Shown here in pieces: positions 32,871 to 41,067 of a DNA stretch of 43,730 nt. Position 1 is the first letter of the stretch. Each line of letters starts with the position of its first letter. The stretch is taken from the NCBI GenBank assembly GCA_937897875.1, contig CALCPD010000059.1, positions 1-43,730 on the forward strand, given 5' to 3'. Origin of the DNA: an uncultured Nitrosopumilaceae archaeon (GTDB lineage: Archaea; Thermoproteota; Nitrososphaeria; Nitrososphaerales; Nitrosopumilaceae). The notes under the pieces are model-generated. The model searched no databases. It saw only the letters and a list, made by a program, of their open reading frames with translations, and was not told the origin of the DNA. The translations under genes and the position numbers were made by a program.

Positions 32871-34991
32871 CTATTTACCGCGTACTTTGCCCCATTGGGC
32901 CAATGCGGATGCAGCTGCAACCCAAGTTCGGAGATCCTGGTAAACTGGAACGTTATTTGCTTCAATCAATTTTATCATTTTTTCAGTATATGGTCCACCA
33001 TTACCACCAGCAAGAATTGGTTTCTTCTTTTTCTTTGAAAGAGCAGCTAAATAATCAACAATTGTTTCTTGAAGTGGATCATCTTGGAATACAAACCAAG
33101 GCATAGCAATATCAATATTATTTTCATCCAAAAATTGTTCAATTACAAAATTATAATCATCAGCAGTTGCACCACCACCGACATCTGCAGGATTACCATT
33201 ATGAATTGGAACAGCAGGTGGGAAGTGATCCTTTATGTTTTTACGAATTTTTGGAGATAGGTTTCCAATTGTAAGCCCTAATCTTTCTAATTGATCAATT
33301 CCACCAATCATAGGACCAGCACCATTACTAGTCATGGCAACACGATTTCCTTTTGCTGCAGGTTGCCATGCAAGTGCCTTTAAGACTCCAACTAATTCTT
33401 GATAACTGTCAACTGAAATAATTCCTGCTTGTTTGAATGCACCCATAATCATTGCATTTGAACCACCAAGAGAACCAGTATGAGATGCAGCTTGTTTTGC
33501 ACCAGCACTAGTTCGTCCACTCTTCCAAATAACAATAGGTTTCTTTTGATCTTTCATTACACGTTTAGCTGTATTGATGAATTTTCTTCCATCTCCAAAT
33601 CCTTCAACATACAATCCAATTACTTTAGTTTGAGGATCATTTGCAGCATACCAAATCATATCTGCTTCATCTACATCAGAACGATTTCCAAAACTGATCA
33701 TTTTTGATAATCCAAATAAATCAGCACTTTCCAACATACTAATTCCCATAGTTCCACTTTGTGAAAAGAATGCAACATTGCCTAATTTTGAACGAACCAT
33801 TCTTTCTTGTCCCTGGAATGCACAATCAAGTCTATTTGCAGCATTAAACATGCCAATGCAATTAGGACCAATTACACGAATTTTATGCTTTAAAGATAAT
33901 TCTTTAACTTCGGCTTCCATGGCAGCTCTATCCCCACCAAGTTCCTTACCGCCACCAGAAACAATGACAACATTGTGAATTCCTTTCTTTGCGCAAGTCT
34001 TCATAATTTCTCCACATGCAGAAAGATCAACACAAACAACAACTAAATCAATTTTATCTGTAATATCGTCTAAAGAAGGATAACACTTGATTCCAAGAAT
34101 TTCTTTCTGTTTAGGATTAATTGGATATACCTTACCTTTGTAATCTTGTTTTCCAAGTGCATCTAATACAGAATTACCAATTTTACCAGGTGTTGCAGAT
34201 GCACCAATTAATGCAACAGATTTTGGAGTAAAGAATGACTCCATTGATGTTGTATTTGGTTTTGCTTTTGAAATTGAATTCTTTTTTAATTCATTGTTTA
34301 AAATTATTTTTGCATCTACTACAAAGTAAGATTTTGGATATACAATTACAGGGTTAAAGTCAATACTGTTAACATAATCTGCATTATCAACACCCATTTT
34401 TCCAATTTGAACAAGTGCTTTTGCAATCATGTTTAGATCAATTGGTTTACTTCCACGAAATCCTTTGAGAAGTTTTGAGCCCTTTAATTCATTTAACATT
34501 GATTTTGCATCAGAAGTAGTAATTGGAAGCATTCTAAATGCAACATCTTTGAAAACTTCAGTCATTATTCCACCTAATCCAACCATAATCATTGGACCAA
34601 ATTGAGGATCATTTTGAATACCTACAATTAATTCAACACCGTCTTGTGGAACCATTTTCTCCAAAAGAATTCCTTTTACATCAACACCTTTCTTTTTAGA
34701 TAAACGTCCAAACATGTCATCAAAAGTCTTTTTGACATCAGCTACATTATCAATGCCTACCTTAACCCCACCAACATCAGTTTTGTGTAAGATTTGTGGA
34801 GATACAACTTTCATCACTAAAGGAAAACCAATTTTTTTGGCTTGTTTTACAGCCTCAGATGCAGATGTGGCTAATGCATAAGGTGGAACCTTAATTCCAT
34901 AAGTTTTGAGAATAGATTTAGATAATTCTTCAGTGATGACTTTATGATCGGTTTGAATGGTTTCTTCAAAAAGTTTATTCACAGCAGTCAT
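32871..34991 (-). CDS. 3-hydroxypropionate-CoA ligase (ADP-forming)
   Basis: This NDP-forming acyl-CoA synthetase has 706 aa from the preferred ATG at 34991. Domains, in order, are ATP-grasp/beta (about 1-230: [22 protein letters not shown], shown as [13 protein letters not shown] and DVGGVKVG), CoA-binding (about 245-365: [17 protein letters not shown]) and the ligase/alpha part with the phospho-His loop SHTGSLGGS. The order beta then alpha is reversed from the common alpha-beta fusion. In N. maritimus this enzyme spends only one ATP equivalent to activate 3-hydroxypropionate. The frame can be extended to TTG 35018, but that codon lies about 6 nt from the TATA-like TTTAATATA (35020-35028), so 34991 is the better start. 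Confidence 0.86.
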   Translation of the reverse strand: MTAVNKLFEETIQTDHKVITEELSKSILKTYGIKVPPYALATSASEAVKQAKKIGFPLVMKVVSPQILHKTDVGGVKVGIDNVADVKKTFDDMFGRLSKKKGVDVKGILLEKMVPQDGVELIVGIQNDPQFGPMIMVGLGGIMTEVFKDVAFRMLPITTSDAKSMLNELKGSKLLKGFRGSKPIDLNMIAKALVQIGKMGVDNADYVNSIDFNPVIVYPKSYFVVDAKIILNNELKKNSISKAKPNTTSMESFFTPKSVALIGASATPGKIGNSVLDALGKQDYKGKVYPINPKQKEILGIKCYPSLDDITDKIDLVVVCVDLSACGEIMKTCAKKGIHNVVIVSGGGKELGGDRAAMEAEVKELSLKHKIRVIGPNCIGMFNAANRLDCAFQGQERMVRSKLGNVAFFSQSGTMGISMLESADLFGLSKMISFGNRSDVDEADMIWYAANDPQTKVIGLYVEGFGDGRKFINTAKRVMKDQKKPIVIWKSGRTSAGAKQAASHTGSLGGSNAMIMGAFKQAGIISVDSYQELVGVLKALAWQPAAKGNRVAMTSNGAGPMIGGIDQLERLGLTIGNLSPKIRKNIKDHFPPAVPIHNGNPADVGGGATADDYNFVIEQFLDENNIDIAMPWFVFQDDPLQETIVDYLAALSKKKKKPILAGGNGGPYTEKMIKLIEANNVPVYQDLRTWVAAASALAQWGKVRGK

Positions 34992-35019
34992 TGTTCGATC
35001 GATGAAATCAAAACTCAAT

Positions 35020-35028
35020 ATATTAAAC
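35020..35028 (-). promoter_or_regulatory. TATA box of the 3-hydroxypropionate-CoA ligase gene
   Basis: On the minus strand TTTAATATA is centred about 33 nt before the ATG at 34991. It argues against the longer TTG-initiated frame. Confidence 0.5.
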
Positions 35029-35033
35029 TTTGG

Positions 35034-35717
35034 TCAAAGAGCAAATTCAGATTTAAAATTATTGTAAAAAATTTCCATGTTGGATTTCACAGTAGAGATA
35101 TGCTCATCAATATCTGAGCGAATTTTTTGTGGATCTATGTATGATATTTGGCGTAATTTTTCTTCAGTTTTATCTAGCCAAAGGTTTACCATTTGTTCAT
35201 TTACTTCAAGATGGAATTGTAGACCAATTGCACTTTTGTATTGAAATACTTGATTTTGATAATTCTCAGATAGTGCCAATCTAGCAGCACCTTCAGGTAA
35301 ATCAAAAGTATCACCATGCCAATGAAATACAGAAAAAGGGTTTGAAAATCCATCAAACAATTTAGAATTATTTGAAAATTTCAGATCATGGTAGAATCCA
35401 ATTTCCTTAATTGGTCCTTTGTAGACTTCAGCACCAAAAGTTTTTGCAATTAATTGCGAACCTAAACAAATACCCAAAACAGGTATTTCATTATCAACAG
35501 AATTTTTAATTAATTTTTGTTCACGTATTAAATATGGTAAATTATCATTAGCACTCTCAGGTGCACCCAGTATTACTACAAGTGAAAATTTCTTTTCAGG
35601 AATTGTTTCATGTTTTGCATGAATTGAAGTGATATCAAATCCATCATCAGATAATAATTCTCCCAAATATCCTGAACCTTCAATTCTAGTATTCTGTATT
35701 AATAGAACATTAGACAT
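35034..35717 (-). CDS. Class I glutamine amidotransferase-like protein
   Basis: The 227 aa protein has the complete GATase triad: Cys84 (GICLGSQ), His169 and Glu171 (GLQFHLEV). FHWHGDTFDLP (131-141) is typical of the stand-alone GMP synthase-like amidotransferases. It has no synthetase domain, so the acceptor is unknown. It could provide ammonia to a partner or hydrolyse a gamma-glutamyl bond. It lies 25 nt after glutamate dehydrogenase on the same strand, suggesting a role in glutamate/glutamine nitrogen metabolism. Confidence 0.8.
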   Translation of the reverse strand: MSNVLLIQNTRIEGSGYLGELLSDDGFDITSIHAKHETIPEKKFSLVVILGAPESANDNLPYLIREQKLIKNSVDNEIPVLGICLGSQLIAKTFGAEVYKGPIKEIGFYHDLKFSNNSKLFDGFSNPFSVFHWHGDTFDLPEGAARLALSENYQNQVFQYKSAIGLQFHLEVNEQMVNLWLDKTEEKLRQISYIDPQKIRSDIDEHISTVKSNMEIFYNNFKSEFAL

Positions 35718-35741
35718 TGTTTGAATTAAAAAATAGAACTA

Positions 35742-37016
35742 TTAAGGCCAGATGCCTTTTTGATTAAATGCTTCCATTACACGTTCAACTGCTAAAACCA
35801 TAGTAGCTTTTCGCATATCGACTTTGTGTTTTTTAGATAATGCATATGCATCTTTGAAACCTTGTGTAATATTTTTCTCCATCTTAGATGCAACTTCATC
35901 AAAGCTCCAATAATATCCCATATTATTTTGAACCCACTCTAAATATGAAATACACACACCACCAGAATTTGCCAAAATATCTGGAACAACAAGGATTTTT
36001 TTCTTTTCAATTACAGGATCCGCTTCAGGTAGAGTTGGTCCATTTGCAGCTTCACCAATAATTTTACAATTTAGTTTTTTTGCAATTGCTGCAGTAATTT
36101 GATTTTCTAAAGCTCCAGGAATTAAAATATCACATTTTGCAGTTAGTAAGTCTTCAGTTGAAACTTTTTTACTACCGGCAAAACCAATAACAGAACCAGT
36201 TTTTGCTTTATGTTCTAAAATTTTACTTACTTTAGCTCCTTTTGGAATTAAAATAGAACCTTTTGAATCACTAACACCAACTACTATTGCACCCATTTTC
36301 TCTAAATATTCACCAGCAAATGTAGAGGCATTACCAAATCCTTGTAAAACTACTTTTGCACCTTTTAATTTAATCTTCAATGTTTTTGCAGCTTCTCTTA
36401 CTGTGTATGCTGTTCCTAAACCAGTTGCAACATTTCTTGCTAAAGAACCACCCATTGAAATTGGCTTACCAGTAATTACACCAGGAGAATATTTGTTTCC
36501 GTTTAGTTTACTAAAAGTATCCATAATTTGGGTCATCTCTCTACCAGTAGTGTATACATCAGGTGCAGGAATATCTTTTTCAGGTCCAATAATTTCAGAA
36601 ATTTTGTAAGCAAAACCTCTGGTCAATCTTTCCATTTCACCATCACTAAGTTTCTCAGTTTTAGGATTAACGTAGATGGCGCCTTTTCCACCACCAAGCG
36701 GAACATCAACAATTGCACATTTCCAAGTCATCCAAGAAGATAAAGCCATAACTTCACGTTCCATGTATTCAACTCCACCTTCAGGATTGAAATAACGAAT
36801 ACCTCCTTTGTATGGACCTCTATCATTATTGTGTTGACTTCTAAAACCAGTAAATATTCTAATTTTTCCATTATCCATTTTAACAGGAATCTTAACTCTC
36901 AACATTTTATTTGGCATTGCAAGGTACTCACGAATTCCTTTATCATTTATGCCAAGAATATCACAAGCATCATTAACTTGTTTAGTTGCATTAGCAAATG
37001 GATCGGACTTTACCAT
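35742..37016 (-). CDS. gdhA: Glutamate dehydrogenase
   Basis: It interconverts 2-oxoglutarate plus ammonia and glutamate. The 424 aa length and hexameric GDH motifs fit: GPYKGGIRY (about 68-76), the catalytic-Lys region VDVPLGGGKGAIYV (about 103-116), PAPDVYTTGREM and the Rossmann loop VLQGFGNASTFAGE (about 220-233). It is an obvious entry point for ammonia nitrogen in an ammonia oxidiser and supplies glutamate for the LysW pathways. The cofactor preference cannot be read confidently. It is divergent from the proteasome gene. Confidence 0.93.
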   Translation of the reverse strand: MVKSDPFANATKQVNDACDILGINDKGIREYLAMPNKMLRVKIPVKMDNGKIRIFTGFRSQHNNDRGPYKGGIRYFNPEGGVEYMEREVMALSSWMTWKCAIVDVPLGGGKGAIYVNPKTEKLSDGEMERLTRGFAYKISEIIGPEKDIPAPDVYTTGREMTQIMDTFSKLNGNKYSPGVITGKPISMGGSLARNVATGLGTAYTVREAAKTLKIKLKGAKVVLQGFGNASTFAGEYLEKMGAIVVGVSDSKGSILIPKGAKVSKILEHKAKTGSVIGFAGSKKVSTEDLLTAKCDILIPGALENQITAAIAKKLNCKIIGEAANGPTLPEADPVIEKKKILVVPDILANSGGVCISYLEWVQNNMGYYWSFDEVASKMEKNITQGFKDAYALSKKHKVDMRKATMVLAVERVMEAFNQKGIWP

Positions 37017-37152
37017 AATAACGGTAATACTACTATTCAGATTATATAAGTTTGGTTCAAAAATGAAGATTATGATTTTTGAATTTTTAAAAAATCTACA
37101 ATTTCTGAGAGATAATTACCCTTAAATTGACTGAGAATAAAGTTGAGATATC

Positions 37153-37878
37153 ATGATGGCATCACGAGGTTACGATATGACACCTACAATGTATTCTCCA
37201 GATGGCAGAATTTACCAAGTAGAATACGCAATTGAGACTGTAAAAAGAGGAACATTAGCAATTGGTATCAGTACCAAACAAGGAGTCATTATGGCAGTTG
37301 AAGAAAAAGCAAGAACATTACAAACTAAAAACATCACACAGAAAATTTTTCAAGTAGATTATCATATCGGAGTTGCAGCAGCAGGATACATTCCAGATGC
37401 ACGAGTTCAAGTTGATAGTGCAAGAGCATTTTCACAAGGAAATAGAATGACTTATGATGAATCAGTAGAAATCGCAACAGTTTCAAAATATTTAGCAGAT
37501 ACAGCTCATCAATTTACTCAATATGGAGGAGTACGACCAAATGGTGTCTCAATGATCATTGCAGGAGTTGATCAAAAAGGAGAAGCAATCTATGTAATAG
37601 ATCCTAGTGGAACATACGTACAATTTACAGCAGTTGCAATAGGTGCAGGTGCAGATGATGTGAATTCATTTTTAGAAAAAAATTATAATCCAGATATGAG
37701 TTTAGAAGATGCAGCAGCATTAGCTATTGCATCAATTAATTTGAAAGTTGAAGCAAAAGATGAAATTAAAAATGTCAAAATGGCCAAAGTTTCATCAGAG
37801 TCAAAAGTTTTTGAGAAAGTTTCAGAATCAGATTTGGAAAACTATTCTAAGAACGTATCTAAATTTACAAATGAATAA
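37153..37878 (+). CDS. psmA: Proteasome alpha subunit
   Basis: This 241 aa subunit forms the outer heptameric ring of the 20S proteasome. The N-terminus RGYDMTPTMYSPDGRIYQVEYA (shown as RGYDMTPTMYSPDGR and IYQVEYA) is the alpha-subunit signature that forms the gate, and there is no beta-type propeptide or catalytic Thr. Lys in the pocket that binds the HbYX tail of PAN/Cdc48 ATPases is present in the VMAVEEKARTLQ region. Start is ATG 37153 or the next codon. No beta subunit gene lies in the window. Confidence 0.95.
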   Translation: MMASRGYDMTPTMYSPDGRIYQVEYAIETVKRGTLAIGISTKQGVIMAVEEKARTLQTKNITQKIFQVDYHIGVAAAGYIPDARVQVDSARAFSQGNRMTYDESVEIATVSKYLADTAHQFTQYGGVRPNGVSMIIAGVDQKGEAIYVIDPSGTYVQFTAVAIGAGADDVNSFLEKNYNPDMSLEDAAALAIASINLKVEAKDEIKNVKMAKVSSESKVFEKVSESDLENYSKNVSKFTNE

Positions 37879-37928
37879 AAGTTTTAGATTTGAAAAATAT
37901 TCAATTAAATTTTAGGAGAAATTAGGAT

Positions 37929-38621
37929 ATGGGTTTAGGAAGTAGTTACTGGAGTGAAGTTATTGAAGTACTTAGAGAAATTATTCCTATTTATGATAAA
38001 GTAAATTCAATAATTTCATTAGGCAAAGATGTTGAACATAGAAATCGAGGAATTTCAGGAAGAGTACTCAAAGGAAATAAAATTTTAGATGCAGGTTCTG
38101 GTTTTGGTAATATGTCCAAAACAGCACTAAAACTTACAGATGGAGATATTTCAATTACACTTTATGATCCGTTAGTACCAATGCTCAAAAATACAGGAAC
38201 ACATTTTGAAAAAATTCCAGATATGGCAAATGGTGTTTTTGAACATATTCCATTTAGAGAAGAAGAGTTTGATGCAGTGTTATGTGGATATTCATTAAGA
38301 GATGCAATTAATTTAAGAATTGCAATTTCTGAAATTCATAGAGTATTAAAAAAAGAAGGACGAATGGTAATTGTAGATTTAGGAAAACCAGATAAAGGAT
38401 TTATCAGAGCAGGAGTTGCATTTTACCTAAGATGTATTTTACCAATTCTTGCATTTAGTGCAGGAGGACGATTAGGATTAAAATTTGGAACACTTTATGG
38501 CACATTCCAAAGATGGCCTCAAAATAAAAAACTAGAAGAATTACTATTAGAAAAATTTTCACGAGTAGAATTTGAAAAAGATCTAATGGGTGGCGCAATA
38601 ATGGTTGCAGCATACAAATGA
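37929..38621 (+). CDS. UbiE/MenG-like SAM-dependent methyltransferase
   Basis: The 230 aa class I methyltransferase has motif I KILDAGSGFGNMSK (about 52-65), CGYSLRDAINLR (about 118-129, the UbiE GLRN-like region) and LVIVDLGKP-like IVDLGKPDKGF after it. The C-terminal GGAIMVAAYK matches the end of demethylmenaquinone methyltransferases. A role in methylating a quinone is likely, as these archaea use menaquinone-type quinones. The MFS gene overlaps its stop (ATGA), suggesting cotranscription. Confidence 0.72.
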   Translation: MGLGSSYWSEVIEVLREIIPIYDKVNSIISLGKDVEHRNRGISGRVLKGNKILDAGSGFGNMSKTALKLTDGDISITLYDPLVPMLKNTGTHFEKIPDMANGVFEHIPFREEEFDAVLCGYSLRDAINLRIAISEIHRVLKKEGRMVIVDLGKPDKGFIRAGVAFYLRCILPILAFSAGGRLGLKFGTLYGTFQRWPQNKKLEELLLEKFSRVEFEKDLMGGAIMVAAYK

Positions 38622-39772
38622 ACAGAGTTCTAATTTTAGTTAACATTACAGGATTAATCATAGGTATTTCGTATGGTCTTCATGGTCCCATACTTCCAAT
38701 TTTTGCAAAAAATGTAATAGGTGCAACATATTCAGAATTAGGTTTTATCGGATTAGCAAATTTTGTGCCATACATGTTCATTCCACTTTTTGTAGGAATT
38801 TTATTAGATAGAATAAACAATGCATACATTCTAGCAATAGGTGCAGCAATTAATTCAGCATCGATTTATCTTCTGTCGATTGCACAATCAGTTCCAGAAA
38901 TCTTAGGATTTAGAATAATTACAGGCGTAGCTCATGCATTTTTCTGGCCACCATGTGAATCAATTATCTCAAATGAAAGTACAGAAAAAAATAGAGTCAG
39001 AAACATCTCTTGGTTTACAATGTTTTTTGTCATGGGTTTTATGATTGGTCCACTACTTGGAACAGCATTTTTGGAAAACGTCGATGTCACATATAGAATA
39101 TTATTCCAAATTGCAGCATTCATTTTAGCTGCAGGAATAATTACAGCACTATTAGCATCAAAAAAACACGTCAAAAAACATCATGAAAGATTTTCTTTTT
39201 CAGCAATCAAAGATATGAAAAAATTTCCCGAAGTCATCACATTACTAATTTTTTGTACATCATCATTTGGAATAATTTTAACAATTTTTCCAGCATTTCT
39301 TAATGATAAAGGAATGAATGCAACGGATATTCTGTATCTTTATTTTGCATTTGGAATTTCACGAGTGGTCTCACTTGCATTAGCAGGGAAATTTGCAAAA
39401 AGGACAAGTCAAACTTTGATTGCAGCTACACTAGCAGTTTCAATAGGATTAGGAATATCAGTAATTGCAGATTCAATCATCATGTTTGGAATTGCAATTG
39501 TGTTAATGGGATTTGGATTTAGCATATTTTTCCCATTAACTTTAGAAATAATTTTGAGTAAAACAAGAAAAGGAGTTTCTGGAAAAATTATTGGGGCATA
39601 TGAAACAATTTTTGGATTAGGATGGGCAATTGGACCAACTATAGGAGGACCAATGACTCAAGCATTTGGAGATGAAACACCTTACATCATATTTTCAATT
39701 ATAGGTGTTGGAATTACAATATTAGCAATAATTTCAAGAAAAAAATTAGAGCCACTAAAAATTAATGAATAA
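38618..39772 (+). CDS. MFS transporter
   Basis: The 384 aa protein has about twelve predicted membrane helices; FVGILLDRINN (about 57-67) is a weak form of MFS motif A, and RIITGVAHAFFWPPCE (helix 4) is characteristic. The cytoplasmic middle loop contains SKKHVKKHHERF. The substrate is unknown. Its coding sequence starts within the stop of the UbiE-like gene. Confidence 0.78.
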   Translation: MNRVLILVNITGLIIGISYGLHGPILPIFAKNVIGATYSELGFIGLANFVPYMFIPLFVGILLDRINNAYILAIGAAINSASIYLLSIAQSVPEILGFRIITGVAHAFFWPPCESIISNESTEKNRVRNISWFTMFFVMGFMIGPLLGTAFLENVDVTYRILFQIAAFILAAGIITALLASKKHVKKHHERFSFSAIKDMKKFPEVITLLIFCTSSFGIILTIFPAFLNDKGMNATDILYLYFAFGISRVVSLALAGKFAKRTSQTLIAATLAVSIGLGISVIADSIIMFGIAIVLMGFGFSIFFPLTLEIILSKTRKGVSGKIIGAYETIFGLGWAIGPTIGGPMTQAFGDETPYIIFSIIGVGITILAIISRKKLEPLKINE

Positions 39773-39849
39773 AAAATGGAAAAAAATACAAGCAGATTAG
39801 GCACAAAATGAAACATTACGTTTAATTTTAATTCAAAGAATAACTGAAC

Positions 39850-40194
39850 ATGATAGAAAATTCATTGAATATAGGTGGAAGTGAATGGATGATCATCATA
39901 TTTGTTGCAGTAGTCTTAGTTTTAGGAACAGGTAAGCTTCCAGGTGCAGCAAAAAAAATGGGAAAAGTGGTTAGTGAATACAATAATGCAAAAAATGAAA
40001 TTCAACAGCAAATGAAAGAGGTAACTGAAGAAGTTCCAAAAATATCAGGACCAGTTGAAACAGAAAGAGAAAAATTAGAAATGATAGCAAAATCAGCAGG
40101 AATTAAAACAGAAGATAAAACAGATGAGGAGATACAAAAAGAAATTTCTTCAAAGATGGGTCAAAAAACAACAGACACTACTGAAACAAAATAA
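39850..40194 (+). CDS. tatA: Sec-independent translocase TatA
   Basis: This 114 aa TatA-type pore subunit exports folded proteins with twin-arginine signals. It has one N-terminal membrane helix (about 12-28, MIIIFVAVVLVLGTG), then the short hinge and amphipathic helix KLPGAAKKMGKVVSEY, and a long charged, disordered tail rich in Glu, Lys and Thr. The usual Phe-Gly hinge reads Gly-Thr-Gly. TatC is not in this window. It converges on the DNA methyltransferase gene with 3 nt between stops. Confidence 0.86.
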   Translation: MIENSLNIGGSEWMIIIFVAVVLVLGTGKLPGAAKKMGKVVSEYNNAKNEIQQQMKEVTEEVPKISGPVETEREKLEMIAKSAGIKTEDKTDEEIQKEISSKMGQKTTDTTETK

Positions 40195-40197
40195 AAA

Positions 40198-40974
40198 TTA
40201 TTTTGATTTTTTAATTCTATATAGATCCTTGTCTAATCTCTTTTTAGCAAATTTGTAATAATCAGGAACTATTTCAAATCCAATATAACGACGATTAAGA
40301 GATTTGCTTACCACAGCAGTTTGTCCTGAACCTAAAAAAGGATCAAAGATAATATCTTTTTTCTCACTAGAGTACTCTAATAATTTTTTAATTATTTCCA
40401 GAGGAAGTTTCGTAGGGGTTTTTTCATCTCCAGACCAATATTCCCTTTTGATATCCCAAACATCTTCTTTATCACGATAATGAAGGCTACGACCATCTTC
40501 AGATTTATCATCTTTTTGAAATCTAGAAAAAGGAAAAAATTTTCTTTTTTTATTGTCTTTACAAACATAAAGACAATGATAATGAGATGTAACAAATTTC
40601 TTTTTTGTTACAACACCAAATTGATATTTCCAAATAATATGATTAATAGTTACAAATCCAACATCATCCAAAGCACGTAAAATATCCTTAAGATTATTCC
40701 AGCCTGAAAAGACGTACATGCTACCAGAGTCCTTTAAAATTCGGAATACTTCACTCATCCAAGAATATGTAAAATCATAGTAATCTTCAGGTTTAATTTC
40801 ATTGTATCCAGATAAAACTCTAGAAGCAGTTCGATTGTAATTAGCTTTTTTTGCTTTAAAATTAATAGCAAATGGAGGATCAGTAATTACAAGATCAATT
40901 TTATTTTTAGGGATTAATTTCATTCCCTCAATACAGTTTTGATTGTAAATTTTGTTAATTTCTATTTTTTTCAT
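40198..40974 (-). CDS. Orphan DNA methyltransferase, beta-class
   Basis: This site-specific DNA methyltransferase has 258 aa from the preferred ATG (40974). The catalytic motif IV TDPPF is near the N-terminus (about 31-35) and the AdoMet motif I FDPFLGSGQTA is near the C-terminus, the order of beta-class adenine or cytosine-N4 enzymes. DPPF favours N6-adenine. A frame extension upstream to 41043 adds 23 residues (LIYFLTNEII) not expected in the family. No restriction endonuclease is adjacent, so it is an orphan enzyme. It is divergent from the helicase gene. Confidence 0.86.
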   Translation of the reverse strand: MKKIEINKIYNQNCIEGMKLIPKNKIDLVITDPPFAINFKAKKANYNRTASRVLSGYNEIKPEDYYDFTYSWMSEVFRILKDSGSMYVFSGWNNLKDILRALDDVGFVTINHIIWKYQFGVVTKKKFVTSHYHCLYVCKDNKKRKFFPFSRFQKDDKSEDGRSLHYRDKEDVWDIKREYWSGDEKTPTKLPLEIIKKLLEYSSEKKDIIFDPFLGSGQTAVVSKSLNRRYIGFEIVPDYYKFAKKRLDKDLYRIKKSK

Positions 40975-41067
40975 TTTTAAATTGAAGATTGCTTCTAGGT
41001 TAATAATCTCATTGGTTAGGAAATAAATTAAACAATAAATCACCAGAGATTTCTTATTAAGTAGATC

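Noticed and set aside
34992-35018. TTG-initiated N-terminal extension of the acyl-CoA ligase
   Set aside because: The TTG would lie only about 6 nt from the TATA-like element, while ATG 34991 is correctly spaced from it.
35034-35717. Glutamine amidotransferase as the deamidase for the Gln-ended LysW
   Set aside because: It is about 9 kb away, on the other strand and next to glutamate dehydrogenase; the family does not normally act on protein C-termini. No sequence evidence links them.
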